DNA of 64,000 nt from Pseudobacter ginsenosidimutans (GTDB lineage: Bacteria > Bacteroidota > Bacteroidia > Chitinophagales > Chitinophagaceae). Position numbers and translations under genes: made by a program. Shown in pieces: positions 45,891 through 55,675 of this stretch (positions are counted from its first letter, which is position 1; each line of letters starts with the position of its first letter). Where the stretch lies: assembly GCF_007970185.1 (NCBI RefSeq), contig NZ_CP042431.1, positions 6,989,342 through 7,053,341 on the forward strand. The letters run 5' to 3'. Under the pieces are notes generated by a model, which worked only from the letters and a program-made list of their open reading frames with translations, was not told the DNA's origin and did no database searches.

Positions 45891-46289
45891 TCAAAAAAGA
45901 GTATACCTGAAGAGGAAAACGTAATAAGCAGGTCTTTTCACAGTATCGAAACCTGCCGATGGAGAACTTGAAATATGTAAAGTTTCAACAGACTTTTCCG
46001 CAACCTCGGAACCTGGCTGCAGCTTTTTTACACATTTTACCTTGGTCTGTTTTCTTATTGAAAGGTGAAGATCGGAATTGGGACCACTGGCATCCTTGAA
46101 CTCGGCCAGCCTTTCCATACCGGTGGTGCTGGGGAGCAGCCAGCCTGCTTTCACATGCTGCTGCTGTTGTACCCTGGGGGTAACGAAACTGCTGAACAGT
46201 ACCAAAAGCAGCCCCATTGAGAGTATCAGGGTGCGGATGGAAGCCTGTCGGCAATTAAAATATGATAAAAATTCACTAATTGGTATCAT
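45891..46289 (-). CDS. Hypothetical membrane-anchored protein
   Basis: About 132 aa from the ATG at 46289 (MIPISEFLSYF); the frame opens further back at 46403 but that part looks non-coding. A single hydrophobic segment (RTLILSMGLLLVLFSSFV) is near residues 18-35, followed by a polar extracytoplasmic part with KAGWLLPSTTGMERLAEFKD. No family is recognised. It is divergent from the macrodomain gene. Confidence 0.5.
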   Translation of the reverse strand: MIPISEFLSYFNCRQASIRTLILSMGLLLVLFSSFVTPRVQQQQHVKAGWLLPSTTGMERLAEFKDASGPNSDLHLSIRKQTKVKCVKKLQPGSEVAEKSVETLHISSSPSAGFDTVKRPAYYVFLFRYTLF

Positions 46290-46402
46290 AATCCCGGCCC
46301 GCGAATTTATAGAAAAAAAGTCTTTGAAACTGTTAAAGCGGGGATTGGGGCTGAGCTGGCAGGGGGAAAGTTGTATAGATTGCGTTACAATTTGATTGTC
46401 CA

Positions 46403-46918
46403 ATGCTTGAACTGAACCAAGGAGATATCACGAAAATACATGCAGACGCCATAGTGAATGCAGCCAATTCTTCGTTGCTGGGCGGTGGTGGTGTGGATGG
46501 CGCCATTCATCGCGCCGGCGGTCCTGCTATTCTGGAAGCCTGTATCCGTATCAGGAACAAACAAGGCAATTGTAAAACTGGCGGGGCGGTGATTACAACT
46601 GGCGGAAATTTACCTGCTAAATTTGTGATCCATACCGTTGGGCCCGTCTGGAATGGCGGAAAAAATAATGAAGAAGTGTTATTGGCTTCGGCTTACCTGA
46701 ACAGTTTGAAGCTGGCAATGGAAAATGGAATAAAGAGCATTGCATTTCCGAATATCAGTACGGGTATCTATCATTTCCCGAAAGCCAAGGCTGCGGAGAT
46801 TGCGGTGAAAACCGTAAAAGATTTTTTGAAAGAGAATAATGGAATTGAGAAAGTGATCTTTGTTTGTTTTGACAGGGAAAATTATGAGTTGTATGAAGTG
46901 TTGATAGGGAATGGTTAA
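46403..46918 (+). CDS. Macrodomain protein, probable O-acetyl-ADP-ribose deacetylase
   Basis: 171-aa stand-alone macrodomain of the MacroD/YmdB type. It has the substrate loops [20 protein letters not shown] near residues 19-38 and [19 protein letters not shown] near residue 112. The Asn-Asn-x-x-x-Gly-Gly-Gly-Val-Asp pattern is that of hydrolases acting on O-acetyl-ADP-ribose or mono-ADP-ribosylated proteins. It is a single gene, ended by a bidirectional terminator. Confidence 0.93.
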   Translation: MLELNQGDITKIHADAIVNAANSSLLGGGGVDGAIHRAGGPAILEACIRIRNKQGNCKTGGAVITTGGNLPAKFVIHTVGPVWNGGKNNEEVLLASAYLNSLKLAMENGIKSIAFPNISTGIYHFPKAKAAEIAVKTVKDFLKENNGIEKVIFVCFDRENYELYEVLIGNG

Positions 46919-46941
46919 GAGCATTTATCATAGCTTACAAA

Positions 46942-46966
46942 AAGGATTGACTTTACGTCAATCCTT
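46942..46966. terminator. Bidirectional hairpin terminator
   Basis: AAGGATTGAC (46942-46951) pairs perfectly with GTCAATCCTT (46957-46966) around a 5-nt loop, between the convergent macrodomain gene and the exported-protein gene. Short A and T tracts flank it. Confidence 0.8.
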
Positions 46967-46987
46967 CTGAACATACTAATTCTTTTC

Positions 46988-48220
46988 TCATCCGCATTTC
47001 ATCGGCTTTTTCTGCAGATACAACTTGCTTTTCTCAGCATACGCCTTTCCCGGCTCATTTACGTATCGTGCATCCAGCGCTTTCATCTGCACTTCCAGTT
47101 GCGTCAGCTCACTCAGCTGGTTGGTCAGGCAATTCAATTTCTCTTCCCTTTTGGAACTATTGGAATGCATCGCCCTGCAAATACTCAGTTTGGTAGACAG
47201 GATCCCTTCCTGAACCGTGGTCAGGGGATCCATCATTGCCTGAAGGCTTCGCTGTACATTCACATCCTGGTAAGTATTTCCGGTCTTCGCCTGCCTCAGC
47301 GCTTCTTCCCGTTTTCTGGCCAGTTCCTGCTTGAAACCGATCAGTGCAGATTGCTCATTGGAACAGTTACCGCTGACACCCGCAGCATCCCTTTCCAGCT
47401 TTTGCTTTTGTTTCTGAACCGCTTCTGTCTGCTTTTGGATAAATTCATTTTCCATTAATTTGAATTCAGTGGTATGCAGGCAGGTATTGGTGACCTGAAT
47501 ATCGGTTACCCGGCAGGTATAGGAGGAAGTCCTGAATTCTGTAATAATGTACAGTCCCTCATCTGTCTGCAAATAGCCCACTCCAAAATTCCCGAGGAAT
47601 TTCCTGGGGTGTAATTTCTCAGGAAAGCGGTCCCCGTACAGGTACCAGGTCATATTGGGGGCGTTACTGAAGCGATAGGCCATTGCCGTTAGACTGCCAT
47701 TGCAATAGGGCGCTGTCACATTCTTCCTTTGCAGATCGGCTTCGCCGGTAAAATGGCTACCCGTCATTTGATACTGATGTGTTTCGGTATTGCCGGTGGA
47801 AACCCATTTTTCGATGATATTATTTTTCCCTTTCCTGGTGGAATAATGATACATATTCCCTTTCAGGCCCATCACCCAAAAGGAAAAATCTGCCAGTTCT
47901 GGAAAGAGAAAATTTACCAAACCATCGGAATGCGGCGGCAAATAACCGATCACGCCGGTATTGGCATTGATGAACATTGCCTGCTCCACAATTTTCCCGG
48001 GAATATTTATTTTAAGATCGAATTCTGTCGGGAAACAGAGTGGTTGCTCATGTGGCACAATATTGCGCGGCTCTGATCTGCCGGTCAATACAGGAGCCTG
48101 TTTAATGGCATTTCGCCAGGGGATCACGCCAATGCTATCCCTGCTGCTTCTCCTACCCTGCGCCAGCCCCTGTTCTGCAATAAGCAAACTGATCAGTACA
48201 ACCAGGAGAATATTTCTCAT
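46988..48220 (-). CDS. Exported protein of unknown function with C-terminal coiled coil
   Basis: 410 aa with a Sec signal peptide (about 1-20, ending GLAQ). The middle is beta-rich (FDLKINIPGKIVEQAMFINA, TWYLYGDRFPEKLH). The last 150 residues are highly charged and helical, rich in Lys/Glu/Gln heptads (KQTEAVQKQKQKLERDAA), with several Cys. No family is recognised. It lies 10 nt after the OmpA-type gene in the same direction, so it may be part of the same envelope operon. Confidence 0.7.
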   Translation of the reverse strand: MRNILLVVLISLLIAEQGLAQGRRSSRDSIGVIPWRNAIKQAPVLTGRSEPRNIVPHEQPLCFPTEFDLKINIPGKIVEQAMFINANTGVIGYLPPHSDGLVNFLFPELADFSFWVMGLKGNMYHYSTRKGKNNIIEKWVSTGNTETHQYQMTGSHFTGEADLQRKNVTAPYCNGSLTAMAYRFSNAPNMTWYLYGDRFPEKLHPRKFLGNFGVGYLQTDEGLYIITEFRTSSYTCRVTDIQVTNTCLHTTEFKLMENEFIQKQTEAVQKQKQKLERDAAGVSGNCSNEQSALIGFKQELARKREEALRQAKTGNTYQDVNVQRSLQAMMDPLTTVQEGILSTKLSICRAMHSNSSKREEKLNCLTNQLSELTQLEVQMKALDARYVNEPGKAYAEKSKLYLQKKPMKCG

Positions 48221-48230
48221 TACTGAAGGA

Positions 48231-49556
48231 TTAAAGTTTTAGAAATTCAACTCTGCGGTTCTTTGCTTTTCCATCGGCAGTGGTATTGCTGGCAACCGGC
48301 TGTGATTCTCCTTTTCCATCCGTCTGGATCCGGGAGCCGGTCACTGCAAAATTTTCCGTGATATAGTTCTTCACGGCTGCAGCCCTTTTCTGCGACAAAG
48401 CCAGGTTAGCGGCATCCGCTCCATCATTATCCGTGTGGCCTGTGATCTTTATTTTCAAAGACGGGTTCTTCTGCATGGCTTCGCCGAACTGGTTGATAAC
48501 GGAAAAAGATGCAGCCCTGATCTTATCGCCGTTCACATCAAACAGGATATCATTGGTCACCGCTTTTCCTTCTTCCATCAATTGTTTGATCAACAGGCTG
48601 CGGGCATCAGTTTCGGCAGAAGCGATACGAACATTGCTGATATACATACCGGTTTCAGAAGCGGGGATCACGGCATTATTGTTCAGAAAAAAATATCGCA
48701 TATTATCGGTTAGTGCGCGGGGCAGATCGATGATCTTATTATCATCCAGGTAAAGCCTGATGCGTGATTTGTTTACTGCGATAGCCACATGCAGCACTTT
48801 GTTCACATAAGATGTAAGCGGGAAATTGCTTTTGTTGCCGATCACATCATTCTTCAAACCATACTCGAGTGTTTTACCATCTTCCTCTGTATAGCGGTGC
48901 AGGTTGATGAAAAAACGATCTTTATAAAACATGTCCTCCCGCAAAATATCGCGCACCTGTGTAAGTCCGAATTGAATGAACGGCGTGCTGCGCTCTCCTT
49001 CAGACCTGAGGAAAAGATCGAATTCGATGGTACTGTTTTCAGGAAGCGGCTTATTCAATACCGGGGTAATAATGCAATTATGAACAACATCAAGCCAGCG
49101 TCCTTCCAGTCCGTCAATAGTAACGATCTTCCCGCTACCATTGGTATTCCACTGTGCAGGGAAGTCGCCCATTGCATCTTTCTCAAAATTGTCCGCAAAC
49201 AAAACGGTTCCTCCGGGTACGAAGTCCGTTGCACTGTTCACATTCTTTGCGGTTCCGCTGTTATTGGTGGTGCCTGTACTTCCCTTCCTTTCAGCCGTTG
49301 CCTCGATGTTTCTGCCAGTCCCCTGCTCTTCCTCAGTGGTAGATTTCTTGTTGTTTTTGTCCTTTTTTTTGAACAGGTTTCCGATCGCCCTTCCGGTTTT
49401 TGAAAAGGCAGAGTCGATCCCTTTGTCCACTGATTCATCCACCTTGTATCCGGTTTTATCTTTAGCCCTTTGCTCAGCCCTTTTGGGGAGGTTCACCTGT
49501 GCATGTATGGTAGATACAGCTGCCAAAAGAATGGAAAGGATAAGAAAACGTTTCAT
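48231..49556 (-). CDS. OmpA-family outer membrane protein
   Basis: 441 aa with a signal peptide (about 1-19, ending IHAQ). A Lys/Thr/Asn-rich low-complexity linker follows, then a beta-sandwich region with lectin-like features (about 115-300). A C-terminal OmpA-like peptidoglycan-binding domain ends the protein, with GHTDNDGADAANLALSQKRA, GKGESQPVASN and KNRRVEF. Such proteins tie the outer membrane to peptidoglycan. The neighbours on both sides are exported proteins of unknown function. Confidence 0.9.
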   Translation of the reverse strand: MKRFLILSILLAAVSTIHAQVNLPKRAEQRAKDKTGYKVDESVDKGIDSAFSKTGRAIGNLFKKKDKNNKKSTTEEEQGTGRNIEATAERKGSTGTTNNSGTAKNVNSATDFVPGGTVLFADNFEKDAMGDFPAQWNTNGSGKIVTIDGLEGRWLDVVHNCIITPVLNKPLPENSTIEFDLFLRSEGERSTPFIQFGLTQVRDILREDMFYKDRFFINLHRYTEEDGKTLEYGLKNDVIGNKSNFPLTSYVNKVLHVAIAVNKSRIRLYLDDNKIIDLPRALTDNMRYFFLNNNAVIPASETGMYISNVRIASAETDARSLLIKQLMEEGKAVTNDILFDVNGDKIRAASFSVINQFGEAMQKNPSLKIKITGHTDNDGADAANLALSQKRAAAVKNYITENFAVTGSRIQTDGKGESQPVASNTTADGKAKNRRVEFLKL

Positions 49557-49618
49557 GATTATAGATTTTTGAAAAGGCTGTCATGTTGGGCAGGACAGCC
49601 TCTCCGGTTGAGAACTTT

Positions 49619-50215
49619 CTATTTGCAGATCCAGTTGCTGTTTACTTCAGCAGATGATTTGGTGAGCCTGTTATTGCTGTAATTACTGTCATCATTATTA
49701 TCGTTGCCATCGATATAGATATCAGGATCGAAACCGATCACGAGTACATATTTGGGAGGGAATTCACCTTCAGCGGGAGATGATCTGTTCCAGGTTCTGG
49801 TATACGACACTTTGACTACAGCGCCGGGAGCCAGGTTCTGGAACGACTGTGAAGCCACCAGCTGGAGTCTGCCGCCATTATCTTCATACAACAAAGCCGA
49901 CTGCTGGTTGGCGCCGGAGGTCCAGGCCAGTCCACCAGTATTCTTTACCACACCTTCAACAATTACAGAGCCATTGAAGCGGTCTTTGCATTTGACAATG
50001 GTAAAATTGATGCTGCTGGCAGTGAGATCGATCTTCTTGATCATGATCTTCTTCATCTGTGCATCGGTCAGCTGGATATGCGCGGGGATCTTATTACTGA
50101 CAATCGATTTGCGCATGTTGGCAGGAATGGAAATCTGTGCGATGGCAGCGGCTGAAAACACGATCAGCATCAACAGCAGGCTGCTTCTTTTGTGAATAGA
50201 GGAATACTTTTTCAT
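49619..50215 (-). CDS. Exported protein of unknown function
   Basis: 198 aa with a long n-region signal peptide (about 1-28, ending AIAQ). The mature part is a small beta-rich domain (VKCKDRFNGSVIVEGVVKNTGG, AVVKVSYTRTWNRS) reminiscent of CARDB-like Ig folds, ending in an Asn/Asp-rich stretch. No firm family. It is co-directional with, and 62 nt ahead of, the OmpA-type gene. Confidence 0.65.
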   Translation of the reverse strand: MKKYSSIHKRSSLLLMLIVFSAAAIAQISIPANMRKSIVSNKIPAHIQLTDAQMKKIMIKKIDLTASSINFTIVKCKDRFNGSVIVEGVVKNTGGLAWTSGANQQSALLYEDNGGRLQLVASQSFQNLAPGAVVKVSYTRTWNRSSPAEGEFPPKYVLVIGFDPDIYIDGNDNNDDSNYSNNRLTKSSAEVNSNWICK

Positions 50216-50286
50216 AATTGTATTTTCCGGGTTATAAAAGGATAATTCTACAACCCAAACCTACAATCACAACAAAAGGCAATCAA

Positions 50287-50302
50287 CTACATATCCATGT
50301 AG
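50287..50302. promoter_or_regulatory. Palindrome, candidate operator (site 1)
   Basis: CTACAT-ATCC-ATGTAG lies in the gap between the response-regulator gene and the exported-protein gene, about 72 nt upstream of the latter's start. The TACAT-N4-ATGTA core is repeated at 51003. Binding by the adjacent LuxR-type regulator is a guess. Confidence 0.35.
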
Positions 50303-50331
50303 CCGCAATACGGAAGACTGTAATAATGGAA

Positions 50332-50967
50332 TTACACAAGCTTATCCCTGATAGCGCGGGAAACCGCTTCAGTAGCGGAATGGACGTGAAGTTTATCGTA
50401 GATCTTCTTGATATGGAAGCGAACAGTGTCTATACTGATGCGCAGTTCCGTGGCGATCATTTTGTAACTGAATCCCTTCACCAATAACTGGAGAATGGCA
50501 GTTTCCTTTTCTGAAAGATTGCTTTTTTCCTGTTCTGTATTGACGGCTTTGGGCACCATCTGCAATACTTTCCTGGCAACGGACCCCGTCATGGGTGCGC
50601 CTCCGGCCATCACCGTCCGGATAGCGCCGGGAATTTCGCTGGTTGCATTTTGTTTGAGGAGATAACCGGAAGCGCCGGCGCAGATCGCTTTGAAGATATT
50701 ATCATTATCATCAAAAACAGTCAGCATGATCACAGGCAATTGCTGGTTGAACTGCCTGATCCTTTGAACGGCCATCACCCCATTTATTACCGGCATATCA
50801 ATGTCCATCAGCACTACATCTGGCTGCAACTCCTTTACATCAGTTTCCACTGTTTCAGCATTCGGCATTACAGCCAGCAGCAAAAAATCATCTTCTGCCA
50901 TTATCAACGCTTCAATGCTGGTCCGCAGCGCCTCATTGTCATCGTATACCAGTACTTTAATTGCCAT
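50332..50967 (-). CDS. LuxR/NarL-type response regulator
   Basis: 211 aa. The receiver domain has the acidic pair Asp9-Asp10, phospho-acceptor Asp55 (VVLMDIDMP), a switch Thr (IMLTVFDD) and the conserved Lys in GYLLKQNA. A C-terminal LuxR helix-turn-helix follows (LSEKETAILQLLVKGFSYKMIA, TVRFHIKKIYDKLHVHS). It lies 42 nt downstream of the histidine kinase gene on the same strand and is surely its partner. Confidence 0.95.
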   Translation of the reverse strand: MAIKVLVYDDNEALRTSIEALIMAEDDFLLLAVMPNAETVETDVKELQPDVVLMDIDMPVINGVMAVQRIRQFNQQLPVIMLTVFDDNDNIFKAICAGASGYLLKQNATSEIPGAIRTVMAGGAPMTGSVARKVLQMVPKAVNTEQEKSNLSEKETAILQLLVKGFSYKMIATELRISIDTVRFHIKKIYDKLHVHSATEAVSRAIRDKLV

Positions 50968-51002
50968 ATTTTAAAAGTAAACAGCTTATGTTTTATGTCA
51001 AC

Positions 51003-51016
51003 TACATGATCATGTA
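51003..51016. promoter_or_regulatory. Palindrome, candidate operator (site 2)
   Basis: TACATGATCATGTA, a perfect 14-nt palindrome spanning the histidine kinase stop codon, about 36 nt upstream of the response-regulator start. It has the same half-site and spacing as the site at 50287. Confidence 0.35.
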
Positions 51017-53220
51017 ATGGGGATCTGCAGATCTATTTTTGTACCAGCACCCGGAGCTGAATCAATCGTCAGCACCCCATTCAAAGCCTGGGCACGGGCT
51101 TTCATATTATGCAGGCCATTGCTGCTGCGTGTAATGCCAGTGTTGAAGCCTGTTCCATTATCGCGGACCATCAGACTGATCTGCTGATCATTTCTTTCGA
51201 TGACCACCTCCACTTCCGTTGCCTCCGCATATTTCGCAATATTATTGATCGCTTCTTTATAGATCAGGAAGAAGTCGCGGCGCTGCTGCATGTCCAGACT
51301 GATATCCAGCAACATTTCATCCACACTGATTGCAGTTTGGATATTCCTGCATTCCAGTGTCTGGGCTGCATATTCCCTCATCCGGACGACCATATTTTCC
51401 ATTTTATCGTTTTCCGGTTTCACGGCCCACACGATATCGCTGATGCCCTGCTGGGCTGCGGCGGACTGTTCTGTGATCTTTTGAATGAAGGCAGAAGCTT
51501 TCGTATTGTCTTTCTGCAGGTTCTTACCGGAAACTTCGGAAAGGATCCTGATGCTGGTAAGCGTGGACCCGATCTCATCGTGCAGGTCTTTGGCGATATT
51601 GTTACGCACTGCCAATAATGCTTCCTGTTCCTGTATCTTCCGTTTCAACTGGTAACGGTTAAAAAGAAAATATCCAATGATGGAAAGCAGCACAAGCCCC
51701 GACAGCAGCAGGTTGCGCACCGTGCGTGAACTTTTCAATTGCTTTTCCTGCAACAATTTTTCTTTGGCGGCCAGCTCCAGTTGCTGCTGGTTGTAATTGG
51801 CCAGCAATAATTGTTTTTCCAGTTGTTCATCCTGCCGGCTGATCTCTAATTCCTGTACTTCCTTTTCTTTAGACAGCAGATCGATCTCATTTTGTTTTTT
51901 CTCAGCCTCCAGCAGGTTGCCTGCCAACAATGCATTTTGTTTTTCTATTTGCAGCGTTTTGATCTCCTGTGCTGCATTGAGGCGAGCGATAAGGTTGTCC
52001 TTTTTTTCACTTTCGTATTTCGCTTCCAGGCCGGCAATGGCAGATGCGGTATTTGATTTTATGATGCTATCCCGGTAAAGGATATGGCTATTGAAATTAT
52101 TATAGGCTTCTTCAAAGTTACCGTGCTGTTTATACAGGAGCGCGCGTTGCAGGTAGAGATCACGCAGATTGAATTTATCGTTCAGGGAGCCTGCCAGTTG
52201 CTGTGCCTTGTTGAAATAAGCTATAGCCTGTGTGGAATCTTTTTTTGAGAAAGCCATGCCTGCAGCTATGTATCGGCGTGCAAGCATATGAGGGTCTTTC
52301 TTGCTTTTTTCCAGCAAAGCGATTGTTTTCAGCTCATATTCCACCGCCTTGTTGCTGTCTTTCTGCTCACTGGCAATGAGAGAGCTGGTGATATAGGAAT
52401 GGAGAATGCGGGATTCATCCCCTGATTGTTCAGCATATTTCACACAAAGTTGCTGGTACCTGATCGCTTCCTGGTTGTTCACACCAAGATAGAACTGGCT
52501 GAGATTGCAACAACCGAGCGACAAGCGGGCTATATCACCGGCCTTTTCGCGGAGGGCAAGCGATCGTTTTGCGTATTCAATGGTTTTGTTGCGTTGCTTC
52601 AGTTCATAATAAACTGTGGCGAGATTATTATAGGCAGCTGCTTTTTCGCCATCGTAGCCTTCTCCCAGCGATTCATAGATATCGATGGACCTGATCAGAC
52701 AATTGGCCTTCTTATCCAATTCTCCTTTTATCCCGTATGTATAACCGAAATCATTGTATGCAAGCGCTGCATAGCGGGAAGGATGGTTACTGAAATAATG
52801 AATGCATTTCTCAAAAAAAGGAATGGCTTCATCGTATTTGTTTCCATACATATTCACCTGCGCCATTTGCATGGCTGTGATTGCAATGATCAGGGAATCT
52901 TTCAATTGCAATCCGATGGCGTGTGAACCGGAAGCCTGTTGCGCTGCAGCATCCAGCTCTCCCTTGTCCATAAGAATATCCGTTCTCTCGATGATCGAAA
53001 AAGCGATTCCTTTTTTATAGTTTTTTTGTCTGCTGTAATTTTCAGCGATAGTGCAATAATGGAGAGCCGAATCGTACCCGGAAGATGAGAAGAATTCCTC
53101 TGCTTTGGCAATTAGATCGAAAACGCGAACAGAATCCCTAACATGCAATTGCGCCCTGGAAGCAGTTCCAGTCAACAAGATGGCAGGTATCAGCCAATAC
53201 AGATGCTGCCTGAATTTCAT
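51010..53220 (-). CDS. TPR-containing sensor histidine kinase (HisKA_3 type)
   Basis: 736 aa. After a signal peptide come about 340 residues of TPR repeats in the periplasm (for example AYNDFGYTYGIKGELDKKAN, AAAYNNLATVYYELKQ). A long coiled coil (about 385-480) and one membrane span (LLLSGLVLLSIIGYFLF) follow. The HisKA_3 phospho-acceptor His547 is in AKDLHDEIGSTLTS. The HATPase domain ends the protein, with NNIAKYAEATEV and DNGTGFN. It pairs with the LuxR-type regulator encoded directly downstream. This TPR-kinase design is common in Bacteroidota; the stimulus is unknown. Confidence 0.95.
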   Translation of the reverse strand: MKFRQHLYWLIPAILLTGTASRAQLHVRDSVRVFDLIAKAEEFFSSSGYDSALHYCTIAENYSRQKNYKKGIAFSIIERTDILMDKGELDAAAQQASGSHAIGLQLKDSLIIAITAMQMAQVNMYGNKYDEAIPFFEKCIHYFSNHPSRYAALAYNDFGYTYGIKGELDKKANCLIRSIDIYESLGEGYDGEKAAAYNNLATVYYELKQRNKTIEYAKRSLALREKAGDIARLSLGCCNLSQFYLGVNNQEAIRYQQLCVKYAEQSGDESRILHSYITSSLIASEQKDSNKAVEYELKTIALLEKSKKDPHMLARRYIAAGMAFSKKDSTQAIAYFNKAQQLAGSLNDKFNLRDLYLQRALLYKQHGNFEEAYNNFNSHILYRDSIIKSNTASAIAGLEAKYESEKKDNLIARLNAAQEIKTLQIEKQNALLAGNLLEAEKKQNEIDLLSKEKEVQELEISRQDEQLEKQLLLANYNQQQLELAAKEKLLQEKQLKSSRTVRNLLLSGLVLLSIIGYFLFNRYQLKRKIQEQEALLAVRNNIAKDLHDEIGSTLTSIRILSEVSGKNLQKDNTKASAFIQKITEQSAAAQQGISDIVWAVKPENDKMENMVVRMREYAAQTLECRNIQTAISVDEMLLDISLDMQQRRDFFLIYKEAINNIAKYAEATEVEVVIERNDQQISLMVRDNGTGFNTGITRSSNGLHNMKARAQALNGVLTIDSAPGAGTKIDLQIPIT

Positions 53221-53296
53221 GAGGCGAGGGTGTTTACGGGCAAAAAGTACAACTAAAATCCGTGATTAGCCAATCCCCGCTTCAAAATAAAAAGTA

Positions 53297-55675
53297 CTAT
53301 TCCGATTTCAGGCTTCTGGCCGGATTGGCTATTGCAGCCCTGAGCGACTGAAAGCTAACTGTAACCAAAGTGATCAATAATGTACCCAGTCCTGCCAATA
53401 AGAATATCCACCAGGATACAGGAGCCTGATAATGATAATTCTGCAACCATGTTTTGGTAAAGAAATAAGCCGATGGCATGGCAATGAGCAGTGCAATAAA
53501 TACCAGCACAATGAATTCCTTCGACAATAATTGCCAGAGACTGTATACAGATGCGCCCAGCACTTTTCTTACACCTATTTCCTTAGTTCTTTGTTCAGCC
53601 ATGAAGGATGCCATTCCAAAAATACCAAGGCAGGAGATAAAGATGGCCAGTATCGCAAAACAGGTAGCCAATTGACCAATCCGTTTTTCATCCGCAAACT
53701 TATTCCCGAATTCCTCATCTGCGAATTTGTATTCAAAAAGTTCCTGCGGTGCATATTTTTTACTTGCCGCCTGAATGGAAGCGATCGATTCCGCAGTAGT
53801 TTTGGCAGGATTCAATCTTATATTGATAATACCTCCCACTTCGGATTGCAGGTTGAAAATGGTTGGTTTCACAGGTTCATAGGGTGATTCCATCACCATA
53901 TTCCTGATCACACCAATGATATGATATGTATTACCATACTGTTGAATGGTTTTTCCCACTGGTTTTTGAAAACCCATATAGGCAGCTGCGGCTTCATTAA
54001 TGATAATGGCGGCAGAGTCTGTTGCAAACTGGTTGCTGAAATCCCTTCCATCTGCAAATTCAAATCCAACTGTTCTCCCATACTCCGCTGTTGCGCTCAC
54101 TGTATTGAACCTGGCGCTGACACTTGCGTCCATCCCTTCCCAGGTATAGCCATTATTGAAATGATTATTCTCGGTTACGGGCGTGTTGGATTCCGCCATT
54201 TCCAGGATCGTTCCCTGCTGCAGCAGTTCATTTCGCATTACAGAAAAGTTATTGTGGTAATCCATTGTCTTCATCAGGATGGTGATCAGCCCCTGCTTGC
54301 TATATCCGGTGGGGCGGGACCTCGCAAACTGGATCTGCCTGAAAACGATCACTGTTCCAATAATTAGAATAATGGAAACAGTAAACTGGACCACTACCAA
54401 AACCCTTCTTGATGTTGTGGCGGAACGGCCTGCTTTGAAACTTCCTTTCAAAACCTTTATCGGCCTGAACGAAGAAAGATAGATCGCAGGATAGATACCA
54501 GCCAGCAAGCCGGTAAGCAAGGTAAAAGCAATACCTGCCAGCCAGAAATAAAGATTGCCGGATGGAAGAATGATCTGTTTTCCTGAAATATCATTGAAGA
54601 ATGGCAGCGCAACGATAACTATTATCTGGGCAACTACAAAAGCAAGTACTGCCATTAGCACAGACTCGCTGAAGAACTGCCTGATCAGTTGTGAACGCAT
54701 CGAACCAATTGTTTTTCTGATCCCCACTTCCTTTGCACGCTTCTCGCTCCTGGCTGTGCTCAGGTTCATGAAATTGATACAAGCCAGCAACAACACAAAT
54801 CCTCCGATAATGGCAAACATCCAGACATATTGTATACTCCCTCCGGCACTGATGCCATTCTCGAACTTTGAATACAGATGCCACCGGCTCATGGGATGGA
54901 GCAGCATTTCCGGTCTTTCAATTTTTGCCGTTTGCGCATCGATATGGGACAGCTTAACATTCCTGATCTTGTCAGACACCTGTTGCATGTCTGCATGCGC
55001 AGCCAACTGTACAAATACCTGGAATGATTTATTGTACCAGTTGTTCTCATTGCCATTCACCCAGGTGGTAAGGTCGCGGAATGGTGCAATGAACGCAACA
55101 TCCCTGAAAGAGGAATTTGCAGGAAAATCTTCGTAAACACCCACCACCTGCTGGTTCCGGTTAGCATCGATCGATATTGTTTTTCCAATGGGATCTTCAT
55201 TTCCATACAGTGCTTTGGCAACAGAATTCGACAGCAGCACAGTTGAATATTCTTCAAATCCTTTGAAACTACCTGCAAGCATTCGCAAACTGAGTATGGC
55301 AGGCGCATCTTTCTCCATATAATTTCCCTGTGTATTGATCTTTTTCTCACCTGCAGTCACCATGCTGTTCATGGTCCAGGAAGACAATACCACATGAGTG
55401 AAATCCTCTTTGTATTTTGTCCGCAGCTCTGCCGCCAATGGTATCACATTGCCCTTATCCGTACTGACCTGGCCGTTCAGGGTTTCAGTTTGCATCACCT
55501 GGGCAATGCTGTTATAGTTGCTGAAGGATTTGTTGAAACTCAATTCATTCCAGATCCATAATCCGATCAACATCGAAATGGCCATTCCTACCGACAATCC
55601 GGCAATATTGATGAAGGAGTTTGTCTTGTTGACAATAATGTTTCTCCAGGCAGTTTTGAAAAAGTTCCGGTACAT
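53297..55675 (-). CDS. FtsX/MacB-type ABC transporter permease
   Basis: 792 aa with two copies of the MacB periplasmic core plus FtsX permease unit. The order is one N-terminal span, a large extracytoplasmic domain, three spans (about 285-400, with STARSEKRAKEVGIRKTIGSMR), a second core domain, and three C-terminal spans (EQRTKEIGVRKVLGASV). The two GIRKT/GVRKVLGAS loops are the coupling helices for an ATPase. No ATPase gene is adjacent, as is usual for these single large permeases in Bacteroidota. Likely roles are export of a peptide or lipid or mechanotransmission; nothing more specific can be said. Confidence 0.9.
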   Translation of the reverse strand: MYRNFFKTAWRNIIVNKTNSFINIAGLSVGMAISMLIGLWIWNELSFNKSFSNYNSIAQVMQTETLNGQVSTDKGNVIPLAAELRTKYKEDFTHVVLSSWTMNSMVTAGEKKINTQGNYMEKDAPAILSLRMLAGSFKGFEEYSTVLLSNSVAKALYGNEDPIGKTISIDANRNQQVVGVYEDFPANSSFRDVAFIAPFRDLTTWVNGNENNWYNKSFQVFVQLAAHADMQQVSDKIRNVKLSHIDAQTAKIERPEMLLHPMSRWHLYSKFENGISAGGSIQYVWMFAIIGGFVLLLACINFMNLSTARSEKRAKEVGIRKTIGSMRSQLIRQFFSESVLMAVLAFVVAQIIVIVALPFFNDISGKQIILPSGNLYFWLAGIAFTLLTGLLAGIYPAIYLSSFRPIKVLKGSFKAGRSATTSRRVLVVVQFTVSIILIIGTVIVFRQIQFARSRPTGYSKQGLITILMKTMDYHNNFSVMRNELLQQGTILEMAESNTPVTENNHFNNGYTWEGMDASVSARFNTVSATAEYGRTVGFEFADGRDFSNQFATDSAAIIINEAAAAYMGFQKPVGKTIQQYGNTYHIIGVIRNMVMESPYEPVKPTIFNLQSEVGGIINIRLNPAKTTAESIASIQAASKKYAPQELFEYKFADEEFGNKFADEKRIGQLATCFAILAIFISCLGIFGMASFMAEQRTKEIGVRKVLGASVYSLWQLLSKEFIVLVFIALLIAMPSAYFFTKTWLQNYHYQAPVSWWIFLLAGLGTLLITLVTVSFQSLRAAIANPARSLKSE

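Noticed and set aside
48789-49403. Plus-strand open frame of 204 codons opposite the OmpA-type gene
   Set aside because: Antisense to a clear OmpA-domain protein; Cys/Phe-rich, unlike a real protein.
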